From Flavobacterium tiangeerense (GTDB taxonomy: Bacteria; Bacteroidota; Bacteroidia; Flavobacteriales; Flavobacteriaceae): 64,000 bases of DNA. The stretch is taken from contig NZ_VLKO01000007.1 in the NCBI RefSeq assembly GCF_007830355.1, positions 124,001 through 188,000 of the forward strand, given 5' to 3'. Below, piece by piece: positions 1 through 7,614 of this stretch (positions within the stretch are counted from its first letter, which is position 1; each line of letters begins with the position of its first letter). The notes under the pieces are model-generated. The model saw only the letters and a list, made by a program, of their open reading frames with translations. It did not search any database and was not told the origin of the DNA. A program made the position numbers and the translations under genes.

Positions 1-1
1 G

Positions 2-1369
2 ACGAGCTGGTTGTCACAGCAATTTGGTCGTAGAAATTATTTTGCAGTTTCTATAATTATATTTACGGTTTCATCCTTTTTATGTGGAAATGCCAGTAAT
101 ATATGGGAACTCGTTGCTTTTAGATTCATTCAAGGATTGGGTGGAGGTGCCTTATTAGTTACAGCACAAACCATCATTACAGAAAGTTATCCTGTTGCAA
201 AACGTGGAATGGCTCAAGCGATATACGGTATGGGCGTCATTGTAGGACCTACACTAGGACCGCCGCTTGGTGGATATATTGTTGATCATTTTTCTTGGCC
301 GTATATTTTTTACATCAATATACCGATAGGAATTATTGCTACATTATTGACACTATCATTTGTAAAAAGTCCTAAATACGGTAAAAAATTAAAAGCAAGC
401 CAGGTAGACTGGTGGGGCATCTTTTTATTAACCGCTTTTATAGGTTCCTTACAGTACGTTCTTGAACATGGGCAGCAAGATGACTGGTTCAATAATATTA
501 CAATTATAACCCTTAGTGTAGTTACTGTTTTTGGGTTAGTTCTTTTTATATGGAGGGAGCTTACTTATGAACACCCCATAGTAAACCTGAGAGTTTTAAA
601 AGACACTAATCTTAGGGTGGGAACAATTATGTGCTTTATTTTAGGATTTGGTTTGTATGGTTCTACCTTTATAATCCCTATTTATACACAATCCGTTTTA
701 GGGTGGAGTGCTTTAGATGCGGGCCTATTACTAATTCCAAGCTCTATAACTACAGGAATTATGATGCCGTTCATTGGTAAAATGATTCAGCGGGGAGTTC
801 CACAAGCTTATATGGTAGCTGTCGGATTTTTAATGTTTTTCTTTTTTACTTTTTGGATGCAAAGTGTGATCACTCCAGACTCTGGGGAAGAACACCTGTA
901 TTGGCCACTAATTCTTAGAGGAATAGGTTTAGGATTATTATTTGTACCCATATCTACACTTTCTCTATCTACTTTAAAAGGAAAAAGCATTGGTGAAGGG
1001 GCCGCTTTTACAGGAATGATGCGCCAGCTAGGAGGATCTTTTGGTATTGCAATTATAACCACGTTTATTGCTCGATTCAATCAAGAACATCGAGTAAATT
1101 TAATAGCACACTTAGACAAAACATCTTTTGAAGTACAAAAAACAGTACAGCAGCTTAAACTGGGTTTCATGTCAAAAGGTTATCCCGAAAATGAAGCATT
1201 GGCAAAAGCCTATAAAGCAATAGAATATAAAGTCATGGTTCAAAGTTCAGTGCTATCTTACATGGATATTTTCTTGTACTTAGGAGCTTTGTTCTTGTTA
1301 TGTATTCCATTTATCCTTTTGATTAAAAAGGGAAAAAATAAAATAAATCCTGCTGATGCTATGCATTAA
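2..1369 (+). CDS. DHA2-type MFS multidrug exporter (EmrB/QacA family), 5' end outside window
   Basis: Proton-driven efflux pump of the inner membrane. The reading frame is open to the window edge: codons from base 2 give TSWLSQQFGRR, the conserved loop after the second membrane helix in EmrB-type exporters (TGWLxxRFGRR). The TTG at base 11 is therefore not the start, and about 65 residues should lie upstream. The antiporter motif C is visible as GPTLGPPLGGY about 80 residues in. Hydrophobic helices continue to the C-terminus, which ends in a short basic tail. In EmrAB-like systems a membrane-fusion protein and an outer-membrane channel usually sit alongside, and they would have to lie to the left. 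The substrate cannot be read from the sequence. Confidence 0.9.
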   Translation, partial: TSWLSQQFGRRNYFAVSIIIFTVSSFLCGNASNIWELVAFRFIQGLGGGALLVTAQTIITESYPVAKRGMAQAIYGMGVIVGPTLGPPLGGYIVDHFSWPYIFYINIPIGIIATLLTLSFVKSPKYGKKLKASQVDWWGIFLLTAFIGSLQYVLEHGQQDDWFNNITIITLSVVTVFGLVLFIWRELTYEHPIVNLRVLKDTNLRVGTIMCFILGFGLYGSTFIIPIYTQSVLGWSALDAGLLLIPSSITTGIMMPFIGKMIQRGVPQAYMVAVGFLMFFFFTFWMQSVITPDSGEEHLYWPLILRGIGLGLLFVPISTLSLSTLKGKSIGEGAAFTGMMRQLGGSFGIAIITTFIARFNQEHRVNLIAHLDKTSFEVQKTVQQLKLGFMSKGYPENEALAKAYKAIEYKVMVQSSVLSYMDIFLYLGALFLLCIPFILLIKKGKNKINPADAMH

Positions 1370-1373
1370 CATA

Positions 1374-1407
1374 AAAAAAACCGTTAATCGATATTAACGG
1401 TTTTTTT
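1374..1407. terminator. Bidirectional intrinsic terminator between the exporter and yaaA
   Basis: A perfect 8-bp stem, CCGTTAAT (1381-1388) pairing with ATTAACGG (1393-1400), has loop CGAT. An A-run lies on its left and a T-run on its right, so it can end transcripts from both convergent genes. Confidence 0.85.
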
Positions 1408-1412
1408 ATTTT

Positions 1413-2171
1413 CTATCTGGTAAAAACCAAGTTATTTCCTTTTGACTCTGTGGCATCAAATTGATATCCATCATAATTAAAGCCTTTTAAATCCTCAATA
1501 GTTTCTGCATTGGTATCTATGATATAACGAACCATCATTCCGCGGGCTTTTTTAGCAAAAAAACTAATAATCTTGAGTTTGCCGTTTTTATAATCTTTGA
1601 ACTCAGGTGTAATAACCGGAACTTTTAATGACTTAACATCAACAGCCGAAAAGTATTCGGTACTCGCTAAGTTAACAAACAACTCCCCTTCTTTTAGCTC
1701 CTTATTTAAAGCTTTAGTAATGGAAGGTTTCCAAAACTCATAAAGATTTTTACTTTCGCCAATAGGTAATTTTGTACCCATTTCTAATCGATACGCCTGC
1801 ATTAAGTCTAATGGTTTTAATATGCCATAAAGTCCAGATAGTATGCGTAATTTGTCTTGTAAAATTTCAATTTTTGAAGGTGAAAGAGTAAATACATCCA
1901 ATCCTACGTACACATCTCCATCAAAAGTGTATACTGCTGGACGAGCATTCTTAGGAGTAAATGGAGTTTTCCATTCTTGATTTCGTTTCCAATTGAGATC
2001 TGCAAGTTTATCTGATATGCTCATTAATACTGATAAATCAGCTGGTTTTTTTTCTTTTAAAACTGAATGAATTTCAGCTGACTCTTTTAAGAAAATAGAC
2101 TTGGTAAACGTTTCAACGGGCAATTTCTTCTCAAAATCTAAGGATTTAGCTGGCGATATCACAATTTTCAT
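1413..2171 (-). CDS. yaaA: Peroxide stress protein YaaA (UPF0246/DUF328)
   Basis: The 252-residue protein begins MKIVISPAKSLDF, matching the YaaA signature (ISPAKTLD); E. coli YaaA has 258 residues. YaaA binds DNA and limits free intracellular iron and oxidative damage during hydrogen peroxide stress. An upstream in-frame ATG at 2177 gives MCMKIV, but the family starts at the second Met, so 2171 is preferred. A TAnnTTTG-type box is present on the minus strand (TACTTTTG, 2218-2211) about 40 bases upstream. The gene is convergent with the exporter and shares its terminator. Length and motif agree with the family over the whole protein. Confidence 0.93.
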   Translation of the reverse strand: MKIVISPAKSLDFEKKLPVETFTKSIFLKESAEIHSVLKEKKPADLSVLMSISDKLADLNWKRNQEWKTPFTPKNARPAVYTFDGDVYVGLDVFTLSPSKIEILQDKLRILSGLYGILKPLDLMQAYRLEMGTKLPIGESKNLYEFWKPSITKALNKELKEGELFVNLASTEYFSAVDVKSLKVPVITPEFKDYKNGKLKIISFFAKKARGMMVRYIIDTNAETIEDLKGFNYDGYQFDATESKGNNLVFTR

Positions 2172-2302
2172 ACACAATATTCTTCTCGAACGCTTTTATA
2201 TTAGTAATCCCAAAAGTACTAATTGAAATTTAGATTTCATGAATCTTTAAATTGATTTGTCGAATAGTGTCATAGATTATAAAAATCAATGGTTATTTTA
2301 TT

Positions 2303-2310
2303 TATTTTTG
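2303..2310 (+). promoter_or_regulatory. -7 promoter box for the GNAT-MFS operon
   Basis: TATTTTTG fits the Bacteroidota consensus TAnnTTTG and lies 21 bases before the ATG at 2332. No convincing TTG -33 element is seen at the usual distance. Confidence 0.45.
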
Positions 2311-2331
2311 GTAAAAACCAGAACCATTTCT

Positions 2332-2853
2332 ATGCACAATATCCAAATAAAAAAAGCCACATTACAAGACCTTTCGCTGTTACAAAAGATAAGCATACAA
2401 ACCTTTACTGAAACATTCGCAGCTGTCAATACCCCCGAAAATATTAATTCTTACATTACAGAAAAATTAAATGTTGAACAATTAGCAAAAGAGTTAAAAC
2501 ATCCCTCATCGGAATTTTTCATCGCTATTTTGAATAATGAAGTTGTGGGTTATCTCAAGTTAAACACTGGCGAGGCTCAAACAGAGCCACAAGATACGGA
2601 TGCGATTGAAATACACAGAATTTATGTATTACAATCCTATCACGGAAAAAATATTGGCCAACAATTATTTGATTTTGCATTACAAATGGGTCATGAAAAG
2701 CAAGTCAATTACATTTGGTTAGGCGTTTGGGAGGAAAATCATAGAGCATTGCAATTCTATAGAAAAAATGGATTTATTGAATTTGACAAACACCTATTTT
2801 TAATGGGTGAAGAACAACAAACTGACTTATTAATGCAATTGAAATTAAAATAA
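2332..2853 (+). CDS. GNAT family N-acetyltransferase
   Basis: This cytoplasmic 173-residue protein transfers an acyl group from acyl-CoA to an unknown amine. The acetyl-CoA pyrophosphate-binding motif A is visible as SYHGKNIGQQLF after the beta-strand EIHRIYVL, followed by the typical NHRALQFYRKNGF segment near the C-terminus. The frame is open to a TTG at 2257, but a TAnnTTTG box lies at 2303-2310 inside that extension, so the ATG at 2332 (MHNIQIKKATLQDL) is the better start. The stop is followed two bases later by the MFS transporter gene, so the two are probably co-transcribed. The substrate is not predictable. Confidence 0.88.
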   Translation: MHNIQIKKATLQDLSLLQKISIQTFTETFAAVNTPENINSYITEKLNVEQLAKELKHPSSEFFIAILNNEVVGYLKLNTGEAQTEPQDTDAIEIHRIYVLQSYHGKNIGQQLFDFALQMGHEKQVNYIWLGVWEENHRALQFYRKNGFIEFDKHLFLMGEEQQTDLLMQLKLK

Positions 2854-2855
2854 TT

Positions 2856-4097
2856 ATGATGGCAGCAGAAAAACCAACCCGAATACTAAATGCAGCTGTT
2901 ATCGTGGCTGCCCTAGGTTATTTTGTAGACATTTATGACTTATTACTTTTTGGAATTGTTCGTACAGATAGCCTTATTGATCTAGGAATTACAGGAGATG
3001 CCATTCGTAACCAAGGTGAATATTTGATAAGCATGCAAATGTTTGGGATGCTTTTTGGAGGAATCCTTTGGGGCATTCTTGGTGATAAAAAAGGTCGGAT
3101 TTCTGTTTTATTTGGCTCTATAATCATGTATTCTGTTGCAAATATTGCTAATGGTATGGTCACCACAGTAGATGGATATGCTTTTTGGAGATTAATAGCA
3201 GGAATAGGTCTTGCAGGTGAACTAGGCGCTGGGATTACCTTAGTTACTGAAAGTTTGCCTAAAGAAAAAAGAGGATATGGTACTATGATTGTAGCAGCCG
3301 TGGGAGTTTCTGGAGCTGTAGCTGCATATTTAGTGTACCAAGTTTTTCAAGATTGGCGCTTGTGCTATTATGCAGGTGGAATTTTAGGATTGTTACTTCT
3401 TTTTTTAAGAATTAAAATTTCAGAATCAAAAATGTTTCAGGATGCACATAAAAGTACCGAGAAAAAAGGTGATTTCCTGTCTTTGTTTTCGAATAAAACT
3501 AGATTTTATAAATACCTGAAATGCATTCTTATTGGAGTTCCGCTGTGGTTTTTGGTCGGAGTACTAATTACTTTTTCGCCAGAATTTGCAAAAGCACTTG
3601 GAGTACAAGGATACGAAACTATTGCAGCTGGTAAAGCTATTGCTTGGTGTTATGGCGGACTCGTTTTTGGTGATATTGCCAGCGGATTAATAAGCCAATG
3701 GCTAAAAAGCAGAAAAAAAGTAATGGCTCTTTTTTTACTTTTAAATTTAATCATGGTATTCATTTTCTTAAATGCTTTTAATATCACAACAATTACTTTT
3801 TACACATTATGCTTTTTGATGGGTTTCTCTGTAGGATACTGGGTATTGTTTGTCACAATTGCTGCAGAACAGTTTGGCACTAATATTCGGGCAACAGTAA
3901 CTACAACAGTACCCAACTTTGTTAGAGGATCACTACCCCTTATATTACTTATTTATAGTTTATTTAGAGATAGCGTATTTGATGGTGAAATTTTAAAATC
4001 AGCAATGATTGTTGGCACATTACTCTCAATTATTGCATTAACAGCACTTTGGAAACTTAAAGAAACTTTTGACACTGACCTAGATTATTCCGAATAA
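2856..4097 (+). CDS. MFS transporter (metabolite:H+ symporter type)
   Basis: A 413-residue, 12-helix inner-membrane transporter. Helix 1 (LGYFVDIYDLLLFG) has the acidic pair typical of the sialate, shikimate and metabolite:H+ symporter branch of the MFS. The loop 2-3 motif appears as GILGDKKGRISVLFGS and the motif after helix 4 as RLIAGIGLAGELGAG. The ATG starts two bases after the GNAT gene, implying one operon and possibly translational coupling. An adjacent ATG-ATG gives MMAAEK, and either Met could initiate. The substrate is unknown; the family includes carboxylates, sugars and sialic acid, and nothing nearby narrows this. Confidence 0.85.
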   Translation: MMAAEKPTRILNAAVIVAALGYFVDIYDLLLFGIVRTDSLIDLGITGDAIRNQGEYLISMQMFGMLFGGILWGILGDKKGRISVLFGSIIMYSVANIANGMVTTVDGYAFWRLIAGIGLAGELGAGITLVTESLPKEKRGYGTMIVAAVGVSGAVAAYLVYQVFQDWRLCYYAGGILGLLLLFLRIKISESKMFQDAHKSTEKKGDFLSLFSNKTRFYKYLKCILIGVPLWFLVGVLITFSPEFAKALGVQGYETIAAGKAIAWCYGGLVFGDIASGLISQWLKSRKKVMALFLLLNLIMVFIFLNAFNITTITFYTLCFLMGFSVGYWVLFVTIAAEQFGTNIRATVTTTVPNFVRGSLPLILLIYSLFRDSVFDGEILKSAMIVGTLLSIIALTALWKLKETFDTDLDYSE

Positions 4098-4140
4098 AAA
4101 ACATCAAAATTGAAGTGCCAAAAAAACAGCAAAAATGATT

Positions 4141-4148
4141 TATTTTTG
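4141..4148 (+). promoter_or_regulatory. -7 promoter box upstream of the FAD oxidoreductase
   Basis: TATTTTTG (TAnnTTTG consensus) ends 14 bases before the ATG at 4163. A TTG at 4110-4112 is somewhat too far upstream for a standard -33 element. Confidence 0.45.
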
Positions 4149-4162
4149 TCTAAATTTATACT

Positions 4163-5407
4163 ATGAAACAGGACGTTATTATTGTAGGAGCTGGATTATC
4201 TGGATTAACAGCAGCAGTATATTTGCACCGCCAAGGTAGAAAAGTACTAATTTTAGAAAGTAGTGAACGCGCAGGAGGAAGAATAAAAACAGATTCAAAA
4301 GACGGTTTCCTTTTTGATCGAGGTTTTCAGGTTTTATTAACTGCTTATCCAGAAACGAGAGCTTTACTGGATTACAAAGCTTTAAATCTCAAAAAAATGC
4401 TTCCGGGTACCACCGTAATCTATGACAAGGGAAGCTTTGAAATTGCTGATCCTTTTAGAAGACCATCAGCAACACTAGCAACATTATTTGCTCCCGTGGG
4501 AACTATAAAAGATAAGCTGAATACATTGTGGCTTAAAAACAAACTACAAAAACAAAGTATTGAAGCAATTTTTGAACAAAAAGAACAAACCACTTTACAA
4601 CAATTAAAAGAGTATGGTTTTAGTTCAAAAATGATAAATCGATTTTATTCTCCCTTCCTATCCGGGATTTTTCTTGAAAACGAATTAAAAACTTCTAGCA
4701 GAATGTTTGATTTTGTGATGAAAATGTTTTCTGATGGTGATGTTGCCGTACCTGAATTAGGAATGGAAGAAATTCCGAAACAATTAGTGAAAATGCTCCC
4801 TGAAGGCAGTATAATATTTAATACTAAAGTAATAAAAATAGATAGCAATACAGTAATAACTGATGATGGAAAAGTATTTGAAGCCAACCAAATTTTATTG
4901 GCTACAAATGCAAATGCGCTAACTCAAACGCATTGTCCTAATCAAAAAATGCAATCACAGCAAGTAACCAATGTGTACTTTGTGGCTGAAAAAGCTCCCA
5001 CAAACAAGGCAGTTGTTGTTCTTAATGCTTCTACTCTTAAAAAATGGGTCAATAACATGACCGTGATGACCAATGTGTCTAAGGCCTATGCCCCACAAGG
5101 CAAAATATTAATTTCTGTTTCTTACAATGGCATCCCAACTATTAACGAAAATACACTGGCGGAAAACATGAAACAAGAATTGAAACAATGGTATGGTGAT
5201 CAAGTTAAATCTTGGAAGATGATTAAATCATACCAAATAGAATATGCATTGCCCAACCAAGAATCGGTTCGAAATGATATATCTAGTCAAGAACTTACAT
5301 TATCCGAAAATGTATTTATTTGTGGAGATAACTTACTCAATGGCTCTATAAATGCTGCCATGAAAACAGGTAGACTCGCAGCCGAAGCCATGATGAAATC
5401 TAAATAA
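4163..5407 (+). CDS. FAD-dependent oxidoreductase (amine oxidase / phytoene-desaturase-like)
   Basis: This 414-residue flavoprotein starts with a textbook dinucleotide-binding fold (VIIVGAGLSGLTAAVYL, acidic residue at the end of the second strand in ILESSERAGGR). The GG-doublet motif ERAGGRIKT follows. The C-terminus carries the FAD-binding segment FICGDNLLNGSINAAMKTGRLAAE, typical of NAD(P)-binding Rossmann-like amine oxidases and carotenoid desaturase relatives. It probably oxidises a C-N or C-C bond in a small lipid-like or amine substrate, which cannot be named here. No carotenoid gene lies nearby. Eight bases separate it from the next gene. Confidence 0.87.
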   Translation: MKQDVIIVGAGLSGLTAAVYLHRQGRKVLILESSERAGGRIKTDSKDGFLFDRGFQVLLTAYPETRALLDYKALNLKKMLPGTTVIYDKGSFEIADPFRRPSATLATLFAPVGTIKDKLNTLWLKNKLQKQSIEAIFEQKEQTTLQQLKEYGFSSKMINRFYSPFLSGIFLENELKTSSRMFDFVMKMFSDGDVAVPELGMEEIPKQLVKMLPEGSIIFNTKVIKIDSNTVITDDGKVFEANQILLATNANALTQTHCPNQKMQSQQVTNVYFVAEKAPTNKAVVVLNASTLKKWVNNMTVMTNVSKAYAPQGKILISVSYNGIPTINENTLAENMKQELKQWYGDQVKSWKMIKSYQIEYALPNQESVRNDISSQELTLSENVFICGDNLLNGSINAAMKTGRLAAEAMMKSK

Positions 5408-5415
5408 ACTACTCC

Positions 5416-5994
5416 TTGAAAAAAGCAACAATTATTTTATTACTTGTGTTTTTAAACACCGTTTGCCAAGCAAAATATAGACCGTTAATTTTATCTGAAT
5501 TAATTGATAATGCAGAATTTATTGGTAATGGTACAATCATTAACGTTGAAAAAAATAATATCGTTGTTCAATTTTCGATGTTTTATAAAGGTAACTCCAA
5601 ATACAAAATTTTTAGAATCCAAAAGTTTAAAGACTGGACTTGTGCTTCAAGATGGGCCGAGTATAGGATTGGTCAAGAAGAAGTATTTTTCTTTTCACTA
5701 AACCAAAATAGAAAAATGGTAATTCTAGGTGCTGGAAATGAAGGTGAAATACCAATTTATAAAAACAATGTTATTTATAAAAACACTATTCCATTTGACA
5801 AAACAACTAAAAATTACACCATTGAAAAAAATGAAATAAATGGGTATTCATTTTCTCTTTATGAGTTCAAAAGTGGAATTGAAACTTATTTATCTAACAA
5901 AAACTATTTTAAAAATTGCAACAAGAAAAAAAGCAAAATGACTAAAAATTTAAACAATACTTTTTTAGAAAAATTAGTTTTTGAATTGCAATAA
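5416..5994 (+). CDS. Secreted protein of unknown function
   Basis: I do not recognise a family. The 192-residue product starts with a clear signal peptide (KKATIILLLVFLNTVCQA, cleavage expected after CQA). Its middle part, rich in beta-strand residues, contains a conserved-looking KDWTCASRWAEYRIGQEEVFFF segment. Cysteines are sparse: one in CASRW and one in KNCNKKK. The start codon is TTG followed by AAA AAA; no ATG is available in frame upstream. The gene follows the oxidoreductase by 8 bases and may be in the same operon. A periplasmic or outer-surface location is inferred from the signal peptide alone. Confidence 0.7.
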   Translation: MKKATIILLLVFLNTVCQAKYRPLILSELIDNAEFIGNGTIINVEKNNIVVQFSMFYKGNSKYKIFRIQKFKDWTCASRWAEYRIGQEEVFFFSLNQNRKMVILGAGNEGEIPIYKNNVIYKNTIPFDKTTKNYTIEKNEINGYSFSLYEFKSGIETYLSNKNYFKNCNKKKSKMTKNLNNTFLEKLVFELQ

Positions 5995-6047
5995 AGCGCT
6001 CAAAATAATCTTTTTTATCAGTAGCCAAAACAGATAATGAAAATGCT

Positions 6048-6055
6048 TATTTTTG
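6048..6055 (+). promoter_or_regulatory. -7 promoter box and long leader of the adenosine deaminase gene
   Basis: TATTTTTG matches TAnnTTTG and lies 107 bases before the ATG. The leader holds a perfect 9-bp inverted repeat, CTTAAAAAT (6072-6080) with ATTTTTAAG (6087-6095), loop AGAAAC. It is too AT-rich to call a terminator or riboswitch. Confidence 0.4.
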
Positions 6056-6162
6056 CAAACTATTATATTCCCTTAAAAATAGAAACATTTTTAAGAACGG
6101 CTTTCTTCAACCATTTTCTTTTTCAGGAAGTCAGGACATTACCTAAGCTTTAATTAAAAAAT

Positions 6163-7581
6163 ATGAAATTAGTATATACTCTATTAGTTGCATTTCTCTT
6201 AAACACTGTTTACGCACAAAACGCTGATACTTACTTTGAAAAAATAAGAAACAATGAAATAGAACTCACTGCTTTTTTTTCGCAAATGCCTAAAGGAGGA
6301 GATTTACACCACCATTTTTCAGGATCAATTTATGCAGAGCCTTTATTGCAACATGCTATAAAAGAGGATTTCTACCTCAACACAGAAACCATGGACGTGA
6401 GAAAAGTAAAAGAAAATTCAGGAAACTGGTCCTTATTTTCTGCGCTCAAGGCAAATGGTACTCTGGATGCATACAAACAAAAAATAATGCAAAAATGGTC
6501 TATTAAAGATTATAACTATGTAGATTATCCTTCGGATAAATTATTTTTTGAATCATTTATGAAATTCGAACCGGCAATTCAAGGTAATTTTGCTGCAGGA
6601 TTATTAGAGCTTAAAAAAAGAGCTATAGCTGAAAATGTAAGTTATATTGAAACGCAATTGTCCACAATTCCAAATACGCTACAAACCGATGATTTAGTAA
6701 AATTCGATTCAAGATTAAGACAATTGGCTGCAGCCAAAGATGAAAAGGCAATACTTAAAACATTAGATTCTCTTTTTATCATTTACCAAAAAAGAGATGC
6801 TGAACTATATGCTAAAAACTTCAATACTAATTTTGTTGCTAAATTACACAACGAATTAAAAATTGACGATGCACAGTTTACCATGCGCTATCAAAATTTT
6901 GTGTTGCGTTTTATGGAACCTGTTGATTTATTTAAAAACATAGTGATTGCATTTATCTCTGCAAACGAGAGCAAATTGATGGCAGGTGTAAATATTGTCT
7001 CTCCGGAAGACGGAGAAACCTCTATGAAAGATTATGGCTTGCACATGATGATGTTTAAATATTGTAGTTCTCGTTTTCCCAATGTAAAATATACCATGCA
7101 CGCCGGTGAACTTACTCTTGGGCTTGTACAACCCGAAGAATTAACATGGCATATTGAAGCAGCAATTAAAACTGCTGGCGCCCAAAGAATAGGTCACGGA
7201 GTGGATATAGCTTATGAAAAAGACTCTTATAAATTATTACAATACATGGCTTCTAAAAATATTCCTATAGAAATCAATTTAGTGAGTAATGAATTTATTT
7301 TAAAAGTTAAAGAAGAGCGTCATCCGTTTATTTTATATAAAAAATTTGGTGTTCCAATAGTAATTAGCACAGATGATGCTGGTATTTTGCGTACAAATAT
7401 GACTGAGCAATATGTTTTATTAGCCAAAAGATACAATCAAGTTACGTACAAAGACATCAAGCAATACGTTTACAACAGCATTAACTTTAGTTTTATTAAA
7501 GAAGAGGCTGTAAAAAAACAATTGCTTATGGATCTTGACAAACGCTTTGCACATTTTGAAAATCAATTTTCAAAACTGTAA
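6163..7581 (+). CDS. Secreted adenosine deaminase-like metal hydrolase
   Basis: The 472-residue enzyme belongs to the amidohydrolase superfamily and probably deaminates adenosine or a related nucleoside outside the cytoplasm. A signal peptide (residues 1-18, ending VYA before QNAD) precedes the first zinc motif DLHHHFSG (His49, His51). The other active-site elements are in order: HAGE (His313, Glu316), GHG (His345) and STDD (Asp404, Asp405). The protein is longer than cytosolic Add (about 330 residues) because of an N-terminal helical domain, as in secreted ADGF/CECR1-type deaminases. It is a single-gene unit with its own promoter and faces the next gene convergently, with no obvious terminator between them. 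Confidence 0.88.
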   Translation: MKLVYTLLVAFLLNTVYAQNADTYFEKIRNNEIELTAFFSQMPKGGDLHHHFSGSIYAEPLLQHAIKEDFYLNTETMDVRKVKENSGNWSLFSALKANGTLDAYKQKIMQKWSIKDYNYVDYPSDKLFFESFMKFEPAIQGNFAAGLLELKKRAIAENVSYIETQLSTIPNTLQTDDLVKFDSRLRQLAAAKDEKAILKTLDSLFIIYQKRDAELYAKNFNTNFVAKLHNELKIDDAQFTMRYQNFVLRFMEPVDLFKNIVIAFISANESKLMAGVNIVSPEDGETSMKDYGLHMMMFKYCSSRFPNVKYTMHAGELTLGLVQPEELTWHIEAAIKTAGAQRIGHGVDIAYEKDSYKLLQYMASKNIPIEINLVSNEFILKVKEERHPFILYKKFGVPIVISTDDAGILRTNMTEQYVLLAKRYNQVTYKDIKQYVYNSINFSFIKEEAVKKQLLMDLDKRFAHFENQFSKL

Positions 7582-7614
7582 AAAATTCGTGTTTATTGAT
7601 AACTTGAATTGGTT

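Noticed and set aside
2257..2331. N-terminal extension of the GNAT protein starting at TTG 2257
   Set aside because: A TAnnTTTG promoter box lies inside it (2303-2310), and GNAT proteins begin close to the ATG at 2332.
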